From Mesodorylaimus sp. YZB2_4 (lineage: Eukaryota > Nematoda > Enoplea > Dorylaimida > Dorylaimidae): a stretch of DNA of 64,000 nt. The first letter of the stretch is position 1. The number at the start of each line of letters is the position of its first letter. The translations under genes were made by a program, and so were the position numbers. Location of the stretch: assembly GCA_030248295.1 (NCBI GenBank), contig JASANH010001446.1, forward strand, positions 744,001 to 808,000, in the 5' to 3' direction. A model generated the notes under the pieces. It did not search any database. It saw only the letters and a program-made list of their open reading frames with translations, and was not told the DNA's origin. This document shows positions 36,645 through 53,862 of the stretch, one piece after another.

Positions 36645-37300
36645 TAGAACTTGACAAAGCCGAGTGCATGGCCGAAGCCAAGTTGATGACGCTGCTGGAC
36701 CACGAGAACGTCGTCCGACTGAAGGGCCTCAGCTTCTGGTCGCAGAATCCGGGCGAGGTGCCACGCCTGCTGATCATCCTGGAGTTCTGCAACTGTGAGT
36801 CAACTGCCATTTCTCACTGACGGCTTCACTCTGGTTTTTTGTCGACGGATCGTTGGACAAGTTGCTCGAGAAGAACATGCTGGAAGAGCGAGGGTGCGTC
36901 AGGTCGTTGCTGGACTTGGTGAAGGGAATCGAGTACCTCCACGAGCACGACCCTATCCCACGACACGCCTGATCTACAGGTAATCCCTGGTCTGCTTTGC
37001 GAAGGGTGCTCATGTGGTCTTCCGGGGGCGTTGCTAGTCGGAACTACATCGTCAAGATCAGCGACTTCGGTCTCTCCCGCTTGGCCCCCGATCACTACGG
37101 TTGGCGTCGAAACGTGGCATGCTGGTCTACAGCGCGGCTCCAGAATCGTTGCGAGTAGACGTCGGCGTCGGACGTGTGGAGCTTCGGGATCCTCATGCAC
37201 GAGGTGAGTGATTCACGTTTTTTTTGGCGCTGGAAATAACCTTGTTCCTTTAAGGTGTACAGCATGGGCAAATATCCGTACGAAGCGCATTACCTCGGAC
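36645..37300 (+). pseudogene. Tyrosine-kinase-domain fragment, decayed
   Basis: Pieces of a protein tyrosine kinase are visible in order: the alpha-C region (KAECMAEAKLMTLLDHENVV) and hinge LLIILEFCN in 36645-36794; SLDKLLEKN and GIEYLHEHDPIP in about 36847-36979; RNYIVKISDFGLSRLAPDHY from 37038; VYSAAPESL then SASDVWSFGILMHE to 37203; and SMGKYPYEAHYLG from 37255. Damage: no glycine loop or VAVK exon upstream, no AG acceptor before the second piece (TTTTGTCG), TGA at 36970, no HRDL motif, a shift between APESL and SASDVW, and TAG at 37156. The pattern resembles Fer-type kinases, a family greatly expanded in nematodes and often sperm-expressed (inference). Confidence 0.8.
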
Positions 37301-37308
37301 TTGGAACA

Positions 37309-37345
37309 AAGCTGAAAGAAGTGCTGGAGCACCTCTTTCAACTTC
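37309..37345. repeat. 37-bp near-perfect inverted repeat
   Basis: Arms of 17-18 bp (AAGCTGAAAGAAGTGCT and its near complement AGCACCTCTTTCAACTT) with two mismatches are separated by about 2 bp. As RNA or single-stranded DNA this would fold into a tight hairpin. It sits just after the kinase fragment. Confidence 0.75.
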
Positions 37346-38322
37346 GTCGCAAGTCTTTTAACCCCGTCTTTCGTCCCCGTCTTCCAACTTGTCCCGCATT
37401 GGCATTCTGGCCAGCCGTCTGCTTTCACCTTATACCCAACGCACAATGCACACACGCATGATCATTCGAATGAGAAAGTTTCAGGGGGCACCGCTCATTA
37501 TCTCTTGCGCAAGGCTATTCCAGAGTCGTCCACAATATCTTGCAATCCTTGCCCGGTTGCGCGTCCCATTAACTGCAGCAACGGCCAGCATCAAGGATTC
37601 TCATAGAAAAGCTAGCCGTCCAGAGCGTCACTGCTTATTGTATTCACACTCTGGACGAGCGTCACATTGTCATCAGGAACATACTTTCTTGCAGAGCTGG
37701 ACTTCGTTAGCCAAAAAGTCGTTCCACATGACTCATCGGCATCGACTTGAGGGGCAGAGTGATACAGCAACACCAACAAAAATACACCCATCTTCAGGAG
37801 TCAGGAAACGCTCGATAGCTCACCTGCAGAGGTGGCTATGTCAGCTGCAGTACCTCGCTCGCAGCCGCACCTTGTTCAACGACGCGAATTCTAGACTTAT
37901 TTCGAGAGCAAGACTAATGTCATCAAATTTGCAATCTATGTTGTAGAGAGCTGTAAGTAAGTGAAGGGTTTACCTGGTCTCAAAGGCCTAGACAACAGAG
38001 CGTGAGGCAAAATGTGACTGAATCTCACGTTCCACTTTATCGCACCATGATTTGAGAGAATGTACCGTACGTAGTGTACCTGCCAATGTAGTTTGTTCTA
38101 TCATAGTGACGTAGTGGCCCATTCGTTTTTATTTTATCAGCTTTTGGTCGTAGACTACAAGCGCAGGCTCGCCAAATTAATCATCAACTAGAAGGTACGC
38201 CAACGTCAAGTCCTCATAAAAATTGAAAAGCCAATACCGCAACAGTAAAAACGCGCACCTAAAACCGTATAAGCATGCAAATCAGCCCATCATAGAATAA
38301 TCGATCAGCAGCCAAGTCGAGC
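37346..38322. other. Intergenic, 3' side of Na,K-ATPase
   Basis: The long open frame at 37389-37946 (+) has no motif or exon-like splice partner and is not accepted. This should include the 3' UTR of the Na,K-ATPase gene. Confidence 0.5.
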
Positions 38323-43858
<5,536 letters not shown>

Positions 43859-46389
43859 TGTGCTCGATCAAATGGACCAAGGCCGATTGCGAGAGCTCGG
43901 ATTCGCTCAAAATATTCGACGTCGAAAATGGTTCACGCTCGCAGAGTCGAACAGGGTGCTAGCTAGAAAAGGAAACCAAGCGTAGATCTGTCCGACTCGC
44001 CCAAACATGGCTGAGTCTACTCAACAGCTGATAAGACTGACCGACACAAAACTTGTTCAAGCCAGTCCTATATCGCATCGAGAATAAATAAACAAGGCCC
44101 GTCCCAGTGCTCTGGCGTCAACTCAACAAACTTTCACAGCTTCCCGTTGTCGGAGTAGCCGTGTATGGCCAGTCGTTTTTAGGAAGATATCGTAGTTTCA
44201 CTCGTCAAAGCTCGGCTCGGCCCAAGATCAAATCAATGTTCGGCCCAGTCGGTCGCCCACCCGTCCCCCAGGCGCATAAGTGATGGATGATAGCATTCCC
44301 TGCGTTTACGTTTATAAGCCGCCTCCCGCCCCCTCCGGCAAATGAACACGAGAAAGTCAAAGCAGGCGCTCGTAAAAGCCAACTGTTCACAGTTGCCCTG
44401 CCATCACCGGACGAGCCCCTGGCTGGCTCGTCGTGTTTGCTCAGGAGAATGAAAGAAATGTATTCATACTGGGTCCTCTGGCAGATAAATTTTCGATGAT
44501 CTACATACGCCAAGCAGCTTAATCCCAATCGGCTCTCTATCAATTACAAGTGTTAGCAGTGCGCGTAATTGTGTAATCCGCGGCTCAACCCGATGCCGTA
44601 GCGCCGCCCAAACGGCACTAGTACCACATACGCACGGACTAACGATAAGAAGGAACTGCACCTGACGAGACACAGTCTCTGGCTGCCTCCGATGGCAGTC
44701 AGCTAATAGAGCCCCATAAACAAGCTCATTTCGGCTCGTCGAATTCAATTTTCGTCTACGAACCCAACAATCATGTTCCATTTTGAAAAACATGGCCCAA
44801 GCCAAGTCGGGCCAATCCAACTAGGGCTCCTGCAGCTAAACAACTCCCGAAAATGGACTCTATGGAATGCGTTGAAAAGAGCTCGGAGACTGAAGAAGAT
44901 AAAAATCGGGTCTTTCTGCTGTGTTGATTATTAGATAAGAGATCGAGTTAACTCGAAGCCATTCTACCCAAGACAATGGCCACTTGCACAAAGATAATGG
45001 ATCGTAATTCGAGATGCATTTACATCATGCCGGGAATCGGATCAGTCCATATAAGGCAGCCATGCAAAATACTGTAGGCGCAGAAACTATGTCCAGAGCA
45101 GGTAGACCGATCCCTGGAACCTATCCAGATCCTTAATGGATGGTGGGCGGAGTTTGACGAGTAACCTTATAAGCCGAGTGAGGGCATCGCTCAAAACAAT
45201 TCACCCCAGCACGGGCCTCATTTGTTGTTCAAATAGGTCAACCAGCAGCGTCAACCAAACATTGGGACACCGGAAACCAGCCTTAGCAACATCCCGGTCT
45301 CATTCATCCTTGTTTTGTCTAGCATTTAAGCAGACACAAGAGCCCTCACTTTAGTCTGACACACGTCATTGCTTCGAGCAGCCGCCCCCACCCCGTCGTG
45401 TGCTAGCATCCTCGAAAGTCTAGTACATACAAACTAACCCTGGAAGCCCACCTCCAGGTTTTCCCAACATGAGCAAAGCCGAGAATAGCAACCGATGGGA
45501 GTCGAGGGAGACGGGCAAGGTGTAGTTATGCACTAGGTTACGTGCCAAAACGCACTTATCTTAACATCCACCGAGGGAAGTGATGAGGTCGATGGCAGTC
45601 GGATGTCATAAGCTGGGACTGGCCTCATCGCAGCGACCTCTAAAGAACGGCCTGCCCCCAGAGGAGTCGCGGACAAGATTTATCTCTGCGATCATCCATT
45701 CCCAAGGTATTCTGCACGTAAAACCCAGTGCATTTGCACAGACTCACCTTTGCTAATAAATCTTCGCTGGTTCGTCTGCCTCGGCAGGCTTCGGAACAGA
45801 AAGACTACCTTCCTCTTCCACCTTGCAAGAGAAGCCGATTCGTGGCACTGATTTTATAGGTTGGCCCCGATAGCAATCGTTATTTGTTCACCCTCCTCCG
45901 CCTCCTTTTGTGTCCCAACTCGAGTCGAACTAAGCAGCTTCTGCTAGTGCACACATCTGGTCTGCCTACAAGTGCCACCCAAGGATTCGATCCACTCCAG
46001 CCAGTCGCTATGATTCTAGCCACGGCCAATTCTAATTTGCTATGCGACACTAACATATCCTCGTCCTGTACATCTGGCCTTTATGCCGACTATATCAGAA
46101 ATTAAAAGGCCCCCGTCGACATCTGCACCCTTCGCAAACATACTGTACCCTCCAGCGACGAGAAGCTATCGAAAAAGAGTTCGCATTAGAACGGTACGCC
46201 TTCTTAAAACCCTCTTTCTACCAACCACTCAATCACACACAGACCCATCTTGTATCAAAGCCCTTTATATAACAATTACATAAATTTCCACAAAATCGAA
46301 TTTATATCACCTTTCCAAAAGCAATACATAAAAACTAGCGCACAGGCATACAGCCTTCTCTGCCTTACGATTGTGCCCATCATATCGAA
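43859..46389. other. Intergenic, 2.5 kb, no gene recognised
   Basis: This lies between the Na,K-ATPase start and the Sly1 stop, both on the minus strand. It should hold the ATPase promoter. Small frames (44205-44543, 44464-44820, 45884-46105) have no family signal and no paired splice sites. Confidence 0.5.
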
Positions 46390-49300
46390 TCAAACGGCTC
46401 GACCCAGTTGTTGAAGCTGTTAAACAAAGATGTCAGATACTGTCGTGGAATAATCACAATGAGCATCACCTGAGACAGGAACTGATCAGCATTAACCAGT
46501 TCTGTACAGCCATACGTGATTCGTTTCGGCATAGACGCCCCAGCGGCGCCTTGCCCGCTGGTACTTTTCGCCTTCTTGTAGTCAACCAAGTTCTGATACT
46601 CGATGTAATTGCCACCACCGATCACAAACACAATGGCTTCACTGAATGGAGCCTTGCTCTTTGGCATCCTGAAACACAGGCCAGAAGTGACTGTGACTGA
46701 AATTTGTCCCTACATAGGACAACCATTGATTCACGGCTGGTAGCACTATACGATCGACCAGGGGCTGGAGTCACTAATTGTACATGGCTTATAAAAGACA
46801 GACACGTGTTTGTTTACTGTTCCTCTATCTATAATAGGACCAACTGCTTGAGCCTGTGCAGTCATAACACCCTATCGAAGATACACATAAGCCCAGCACT
46901 ATAAGGGGAGAACTAACACCAGGAAATAAGATGGGATTCAACTAATACAGATTTGGAAGAAAAAAGGGACTTGCTCATAAAAGCAGTAACATTATCATTT
47001 CCCACCAGATAATGTCGAATTTCCGATCGGACGTCGGAGCGATTCACCCCTTGGATCGTTCGATTATGGCCTCCACACGCATCTCCCTTCTTCAGCAGGC
47101 ATCACAGGCCAAGTATGGGCGGGGGGGAGGGTAGGAGGGGTACCCCCTGTTGGGCCGGCCAGGACACTGAACCCTTCCTCTCAAACCTCCCTCCCCCACC
47201 CAGGTCCCCTACGCAGGAGGAGAGAAAAGGAAGGAAGCAAAAGCGATCAAATTGTATCTGGGCTGGACCAAGACCTGATTTGACTGACCAAGCCCTGGCC
47301 TCCAAGCACAGGCCAATTGTCCAGCCAGCCTGCAGTACTGTATGTAAACAGTCATACAACTCACTCACTAGACTCAAACCTGACCTGTCTCACACGCATT
47401 TCCGATCGGATGTCGGAGCGATTCACCCCTTGGCAGGCTTGCCATATAGCACAGGAAAGCCAGCCTAGGCTAGTCCCGCTTTTTTCTTCTTAGTAAGCAT
47501 ATACTCAGCAGCTTGACTCACCAAGCTCCTAGCCTGAGCTTCTAAGAAGGGCATTCAAGTCAAGGAGATACTGAAGGATACAAAATTTTTAAGCATAGCT
47601 TCCATAACAGGAAAATGCGTAAAAGGCGCATTATAAAGCAGTAATGTGGCCCCCGCTCCGCACTCCACCGCCAGCGCTACGCGGCCAGCGTTCATCTTGG
47701 CCATCTCTCCTACCCCCTCTCCCCTTCTTAAACTTCCTCCCCCTAACCTAGCCGAGCTTGCCCATACTTGATCACAGGCACTCTTAAATGAATGGCAGCC
47801 CACAAACTGTACTTACGCTTCTGAGGTGGAACGTAGTAGCTTCGGATCAAAGTAGCGATACTCGTCAGTTTCGGGCAGCGCTTTCATTTCCATAATGGCA
47901 TCGACAATTCGAGTGACAGGCAAATTCTGAATCAGAATATATTTAGCAGAGCATTTCCTACAACACCACCTCTTACATGTTTCTTGACCACCAAATTCTT
48001 CACGCCTTCCATGACGAACTGCGAACTTGTATTCAAAAGTTTCGAGAACATACTGACAGTCTTCGTGCCGCCGCCAGAGTACTGATCGCGAGAGATTCGC
48101 TTAGCAAACGTCCTAAAATATTCAATATGAGAACGGTTCGGCCCGATTCTGCCAGCAACAACCACGTACTTCCAACGCTTAACGTATCTTACAGCAGCCG
48201 TATCACATCCCGCTGCTTCCAAAGCACTAACAAATTGAGTCAAATCGCTCTAAAATTATAAAGTCATCAGTTCAGTATCCTTTTAAAAAACAAGCCAAAT
48301 TTTTCTTACATCGGAAACATCTCCGCAAATGAAGTGGATCAGGAATAATCGCAATTTGTCGTCAGTCGAACCGCACTCAGGGTCTTTAATCAATTCTAGG
48401 ATGGAACGATCAGGCAACTGCTTATTCATTAATTTCTCCTCCGCTTCGAAGAAAGCGTCCAGTTTTCGTGCCTGAAAAGTTATTGTCACCTGAAAGCCTT
48501 CTAGACAACACTTCACTACTGCTTTCATCTGATGTATGTGACGACAAGACATCGCCTGCCTATCAAAAAGACATTGCCTACCTTAATCTGGTCCAATACA
48601 GCCGTAGCAACATTTGTGTGCAAATCGATCAGCCGTTTCCTTTCCAGTAACTCTGGCAAAGAGCTAACCGTGGAGGTCAGTTGCGCTGTAGTATCTCCGA
48701 TTAACGAAACAGCTTCTTCCGAGTCAGCTTCCAATCCCTACAAAAAATATTCTCGTGGGGCAGCACTCGTCAAAATTATAAGCCCTAATCTTACCATGGC
48801 ATTCTTCAAGCGCTTGATTTCGTCTTCACTGTTCCTATAGGCTTCCAATTCGACCTGAACCGCTTCTGCCACGACGGGAAACGGGCTTCCCTTTTGAGCA
48901 GCCCAGAATTTATCGTGAACATTCAAGTCGAATTCTTTCTTCCCGCGTTTTCCAGTATTGGCCCCGGCCGCTTCGTTCAAAATTACGCGATTTGAATCCA
49001 ATTGCTAAATGAACAAAAAGATACAAATTTACGTGCGGATATATGTATAATTCTGGGAAGAACTCTTACCAAAACATCATGAACCAAAGCCTGATACGAC
49101 CACGTGTGATGCAGAGGCGTAGCCAAATCCATAGTTCGGTCCAAAATAACCAAAACAGGTCGTTGAAAAGAGAACTGACCAGCTCCAGCAGCCGATCGTA
49201 AATTATCGCCTACAGTAAAAAGGTTATTCCTTGCGTCGCGCAGATTATCGCGTAGTTTCCTGTCGAGACGCTAGAAAAACCGATTCCAAGGTTCAATAGA

Positions 49301-50432
49301 TTAGTAGACCAGGATCAGTCGAAAAACCTCACCTCAGCGACGAGTTCAGCTGCATTTCCCTTAGGGCACCGAATAACTGGCACTGAACCAATAGTGACGC
49401 AGGCAGAGAATAGACCATCAACTATCTGATCGATCAAATCGTACATTTCCACATCACCGATATCGCTACGATTGATACCTAGAACCGCAGAAGAAAATTT
49501 TATCGATTACAAACAAAAGGTGAGATATTCTTACCATAGTAACTCAGCTGATTACTGTCATCGTGCCTCCTCAAAGTGAATAAATCGTCTTCCAAGCAAA
49601 TGAAATTTAAATATTGGTCGAATACCTAAAATAGAATTCATTCAATGGACTGCCATGTAGCAGGCAGACCATTACGGCTTCCAACTTTCTAACGTATGGT
49701 ACCTTGTGAACTTGTCCGACACTATTCGTTTGCACCGCCGCTGTGGCTAATTCTTCTAAACGAGGCCGACTCAGAGTTCCCACAAAATTGAAATAATATG
49801 ATTCGTACAACCCGGAACTTATGTCCTAAAATATGGCCGAGGAGCCGAATGAGGAGAAACACGTCAAAATGGGTTTAAACTTACTCGACACAACCTAGCC
49901 ACATTTTCTTCTGTTGGCGATATAAAATACACCGCAGGTACGTCTTCCAATGCTTCACGCTCTTTGTGGAGAAGCCTGAAAGGGAGCGAAGACGCTAAAG
50001 GACCCATCACGGGCAGATAGCCCAAGGTCAGGGATCAAAGCAATCATTCTACGGATCCGACTATGCATTTCAAAAAGGTTTCCTTCTCTGAGATTACGAC
50101 AGAAACTTACAAATGGAGCGTTACACCAAGTTCTCGAAGCTCCTTTAACGACAGCAGAGGTGACAAGACATCTTGGCCAAAACGATCATAGACCAGAACT
50201 TTCCACGCAGGTTCGGCAGCAAGCGTATTCGGAATTGGTTGATTAAAGTTGATCAGTTGTTTCAGGCCGACTAAAATATTGCGCATCAGCTGGCTTAGTA
50301 TGAACCTATCATTAGGCTTATGGGATACATACATAGTCCTACCAAAAGAAATAGGTTTGAAAGGTTTAAATTAGGCCTACCGATTTGTTTAGTTCGAAGT
50401 GACGGAGGACCGACCACCGCAGAATTTTGCAT
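46390..50432 (-). CDS. SCFD1: Sly1 / SCFD1, Sec1/Munc18-family SNARE regulator
   Basis: A cytosolic SM protein that binds syntaxin-5-type SNAREs and promotes ER-Golgi vesicle fusion. It spans about a dozen exons from ATG 50432 to TGA 46390-46392. Sequence along the gene follows animal Sly1 closely: KVLVYDRFGQDVLSPLLSLK, ALEDVPAVYFISPTEEN, LYESYYFNFVGTLSR, RPVLVILDRTMDLATPLHHT, KGSPFPVVAEAVQ, TSTVSSLPELLERKRLIDLH, SSQFVMEGVKNLVVKK, VFVIGGGNYIEYQNLVDY and ITYGCTELVNADQFLSQ. The last exon (46390-46416) adds only LQQLGRAV and is found by homology to the family ending. A 1.15-kb intron (46669-47816) precedes the exon beginning PKSKAPFSEA. It shares a 268-bp divergent intergenic with the TMEM229-like gene. 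Confidence 0.96.
47019..47054. repeat. 36-bp direct repeat, copy 1
   Basis: This matches the segment at 47398-47433 with a single C/T difference and lies in the long Sly1 intron. The shared core includes TTCCGATCGG and GAGCGATTCACCCCTTGG. Confidence 0.85.
47398..47433. repeat. 36-bp direct repeat, copy 2
   Basis: Second copy, 379 bp downstream of copy 1 and in the same orientation. On the minus strand both copies keep an open frame reading NRSD(V/I)RSE, but this is not part of any known Sly1 sequence. Confidence 0.85.
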
Positions 50433-50700
50433 TTCACGTAGACTCAATCAATTATCTAGTAATTGAGAGGTTGTTGACCGTTTCGATTAGCAAAAATGCT
50501 TGCTTAAGTTTTATTTTACACGTGGCGCATTTTCCCGCTTTTTAGCAGACAAAATTGTTATAAAGTGTTAGTTGTCTGCATTTACGCGCGAAACGTGACA
50601 CAAACAAAAATCAGCTGAGCGGCTGGCGGGTGGTATCGTCTCGGTGCGTTTGGCGTGCGGTTGCCCTTCTTTTTGTACCGAAACACGTACATTCTGCACC
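50433..50700. promoter_or_regulatory. Shared divergent promoter region, Sly1 / TMEM229-like
   Basis: Only 268 bp separate the two start codons, so both 5' UTRs and promoters must lie here. No TATA box is evident near either start. Co-regulation is possible but not shown. Confidence 0.4.
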
Positions 50701-51769
50701 ATGCCAGCTGCTGCGCCTGCCGATGTCGTCAATTTGGGCAACGATGATGTGCAAGGTGTCCCAACGACTCCTGAGGTCAGCAAGCAGCCCAAGCCGCCGG
50801 AATCGGCATCGATTGGTGTTGGTACGATTGCTTTCGACGATCCCCCTCCTACGATTCACGGCGATTTGAACATCTTTTACCGATTCTTCCTGTACGGCTT
50901 GTGTGGTCTGGCCGTGGAAATCTCTTTCACTGCGGTGTGGCAAGTATTGGAACAGGGCAATCGAAAACTGCATGGCATCACGAGTATCTACGCCTTCTTC
51001 ATTTACGGTCTGTCGTCCGTGGTCGTGGAACGAATGTACCTACGCCTATTCCACCTTCGATGGTATTGGCGCGGTCTCATCTACTTGGCATGGACCTACG
51101 CTTGGGAGTTCAGGTAAACCTGTCGTAAGACTAAAGTACAGTATAGGCCTATAGAGCATAGGCATAGCCCGGCACCCAGATCTCTGTCGTCTTATTTTAA
51201 TGATACCTACTGCTAGTTTGAATTTGTCTTCACGTTATGCTAGCTGATACCCAACTTTGTGGGCGCTACACTTCGCACTATTGTCAGGCTACTTCCAATC
51301 ATATTCAGTTACCCCGTATGTCTGGTAGCTGCGCAGCCCCAAGTACGCGATGACAACTGTTTGTTGAAAGTTTATGATAATATTTTCTTACGTAGGCACT
51401 CTTTGATGCCAAGTTTATCGCTAGGCTCGTACCTGCCTGCGAAAACAGGATGTTTAGGCATGCGTGAGAGCAGACTATTTTGATAGCGCGGTGCAGCTAA
51501 AACATCGCTCCGTTTTGTCAGCTTGACTTACTAAATTCCAGTTCGGGCGATAACCTGGTATTTTCCGTTTCAGCACTGGTCTCTTCCTACGCCAGTTCGA
51601 TGCCTGCCCGTGGGACTACGAGCCGTATTTCAAGGGCCACATCATGGGTTTGATCACAATGGAATACGCCCCGTTGTGGTACGTAGGAAGCATGTTCGAA
51701 GAACGGTACATCATCAGGAACGCCTTGCAATTGTCTTGGAAGCCGCAAGAAGAAAAGAAGAACCAGTGA
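50701..51769 (+). CDS. TMEM229-family multi-pass membrane protein
   Basis: Two exons, 50701-51113 and 51574-51769, join as AG|C and encode about 202 residues. A Pro-rich soluble N-terminus of about 60 residues is followed by hydrophobic segments (YRFFLYGLCGLAVEISFTAV, SIYAFFIYGLSSVVVE, WRGLIYLAWTYAWEFS). The C-terminal part has the family-like CPWDYEPYFKGHIMGL and the ITMEYAPLWYVGSMFEERY stretch. Vertebrate TMEM229A/B have the same CPWDY and DYAPFW-type motifs and similar length. Biochemical function is unknown to me. The ATG is preceded by GCACC and is the first in the open frame; a 460-bp intron follows exon 1. Confidence 0.85.
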
Positions 51770-52577
51770 CGTTCAACCTACAGTAGTCGTGACTGGTACA
51801 AACTCGCCGCGGGCAGCTGATGATTGATGACTAGGGCTAGTGCAAAGTTTTTGTACAATGATCTGTACTCATTTTATTCCAAATTATCTATCTGTTGTCG
51901 AGTCTATGCCATTTCATATGCTGTGATTCTGCATGCTTTGTCTAAGGTTCCTATCAGCGACATTCGCGCATTGGAGTCGTTTTGGGAGTTCTCGATCGCA
52001 ATACTCATTTCCTAATAATTGGCACGTGTCCTGTAGAAACGTTCAGATGCCGAAATGTGTCGAGGATACGAAATTAACAGGAAACCCGTCCTCCAATCGT
52101 GATGCTTCGTGCCATTTGGTGGCAATCATCTACCAGCAGAATGTATGGCACAGGTGTTGGCGAAGCCTGGATTTTTTGGCAGGTTTGTGTCATGATACTG
52201 TCTCTGATGGCTTTTTCTATTCTCCGGCTCCTACATATGAGTACCAGCTGCATATCTTCTGAAAAGCATTATCTCACTTCTTGAGGCCGCGATGGGACCA
52301 ATATCCTGATTTGGGCGGCTCTCTGAAGTGTGCCTGGTCATGGGATAGCCGATTTGGTGAGCACGAACTTGTCTATCAGTGCGGGAAGTGATCTTGCTGC
52401 CTGATGCTGTTCCGGGAGACCCTTGCTCGAAAAGTAGTAAGGAGGAACGTACAAGAAAACCGTCATGTACTGTGGCTGAAGTCTCGACACCTTGCACGAA
52501 TGCATATGACCAAAATCACATTTCTTATCATCGACCGTCATTGCTGTGATCAGTTCAGGAGAGAGAAAAGCCATTTG
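51770..52577. other. Intergenic, convergent 3' ends
   Basis: This lies between the TMEM229-like stop and the stop of the tail-anchored gene. Short frames only; no feature recognised. Confidence 0.5.
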
Positions 52578-53213
52578 CTATGTCAATCTGGCCACAACCA
52601 CGTAGACGACGACTGCCAATATGGCCCCAATGACGATACTTATGACCACGATAATGAGGAAACTATGACCACGTCCGCCATTTCGCTTCTTTTCCAGAAG
52701 CTGAAATTGTTGGGCCGTCACTTGTGATCCGCCTTCGACATTTCGTTGCTGAGGGGGCTTAATGGCAGGTGGTTTCATTGTTGGCGGATCCTCTTCCCAT
52801 CCCATTTTCTCGTAGTAATCGTTATCGGCATTGTCAATTTCTTCGTCATCTTGCGTTTCCTGATGTCTTCCCTCTCCCCGATCACTCGACCACGACATGG
52901 CCACTGTATTCTGCATGGCGGTAAAACTCGGCTCGGACTCTTCGCTTTGCTCCCAGCATCGTGTCACAAAGGCGGTACTCGGCGGAGTCTTTATTGCTGG
53001 TGCTTCATTCCAGGGCATTGGATCGGACATAGCTGTCAAGCTTTGACTCGATTCATTTGCTATGGTTGATACGCGGACGTATTTGGCGCCAGATGGAGTG
53101 AAGTAATCGTCGCTTATCCTTGGGCGTGGTGATCGCACTCGTTCATCGATAAGTCTTTCCGATCCCATAGTGACACCAGAGCGAGCCGACCGACCGCACG
53201 GAGATAGATGCAT
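52578..53213 (-). CDS. Unrecognised tail-anchored membrane protein
   Basis: A single intronless frame of 211 codons ends at TAG 52578-52580. The N-terminal 180 residues are polar and disordered-looking, with Ser/Pro-Arg clusters (RSPRPRISDDYF), repeated 'SxxSFTAM / SLTAMS' words and an acidic patch (TQDDEEIDNADNDYYEKM). About 27 hydrophobic residues (SFLIIVVISIVIGAILAVVV...) lie almost at the C-terminus, leaving three residues after them, the layout of a tail-anchored protein facing the cytosol. Two in-frame ATGs are possible starts, 53213 and 53168. It is divergent from the repeat-tail membrane gene at 53863. No family is recognised. Confidence 0.65.
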   Translation of the reverse strand: MHLSPCGRSARSGVTMGSERLIDERVRSPRPRISDDYFTPSGAKYVRVSTIANESSQSLTAMSDPMPWNEAPAIKTPPSTAFVTRCWEQSEESEPSFTAMQNTVAMSWSSDRGEGRHQETQDDEEIDNADNDYYEKMGWEEDPPTMKPPAIKPPQQRNVEGGSQVTAQQFQLLEKKRNGGRGHSFLIIVVISIVIGAILAVVVYVVVARLT

Positions 53214-53862
53214 ATACTCATTATGAGCAGCGGTGTAAAGTTAATCCATGTTGCCGTCTGCACCAGTTCAGCGCAGTTTTACCAACCAGGTGCCGAATGC
53301 TCTGAACGTACTATCAATAAGAGTCCAGGTGACTGGACTGTGCCAGAGGGCGGGTGGCTGCGACCAATCAGACCAGGAAGCCCAGGAGGACTGGCAGTCA
53401 GATTTCTGCTGTGCACCAATGGTATGGGAGCATATGCGACGTTTGAAAGTGCGCCAGTACGCAAAAAATACAGAAGGTAAACACTCCCTCAAAAACTTAT
53501 CGTTATCGGCTTATCGTCTGCATTAAGGATAAGGTCATTTGAAATTTTGTTTCTGTCAGTTTCAATGGACTCACTTGGACCATGACGGACGCATAGTTGA
53601 GATAGACTGTATTGCCCCTCATGAACCTTGATCAACCTCCTTGACTAAAAGATGTGCATTCAAAAGGCCCAATGATTGGTAATACTCAGAATCCGTTCAC
53701 CGAAGTTGCCGTTATACCAACAAGGTCTCACTACCCATGGCAAAGTGTGCAGCACCTTCCGCGGGCTGTACACTGCTCCGCTGCAGCTGGCAGCGCAGGA
53801 TCGTTTCTTCGCCTTCACTCTTGCGTTTGTGTCATCGCTGTGAAGTCGTGCGACGTTTGATC
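53214..53862. promoter_or_regulatory. Divergent intergenic between two membrane-protein genes
   Basis: The start codons of the two single-pass membrane genes face away from each other across about 650 bp (520 bp if the upstream gene starts at 53737). No TATA box was identified. Short frames here have no motif. Confidence 0.35.

Noticed and set aside
33238..37300. Alternative genetic code (TAA/TAG read as amino acids)
   Set aside because: Well-supported genes in the window end at the expected family C-terminus with TAA (NCX), TAG (SK, Na,K-ATPase) and TGA (Sly1), so all three act as stops.
37389..37946. 185-codon plus-strand frame
   Set aside because: No motif or exon-like boundaries and biased residue use; probably chance in intergenic DNA.
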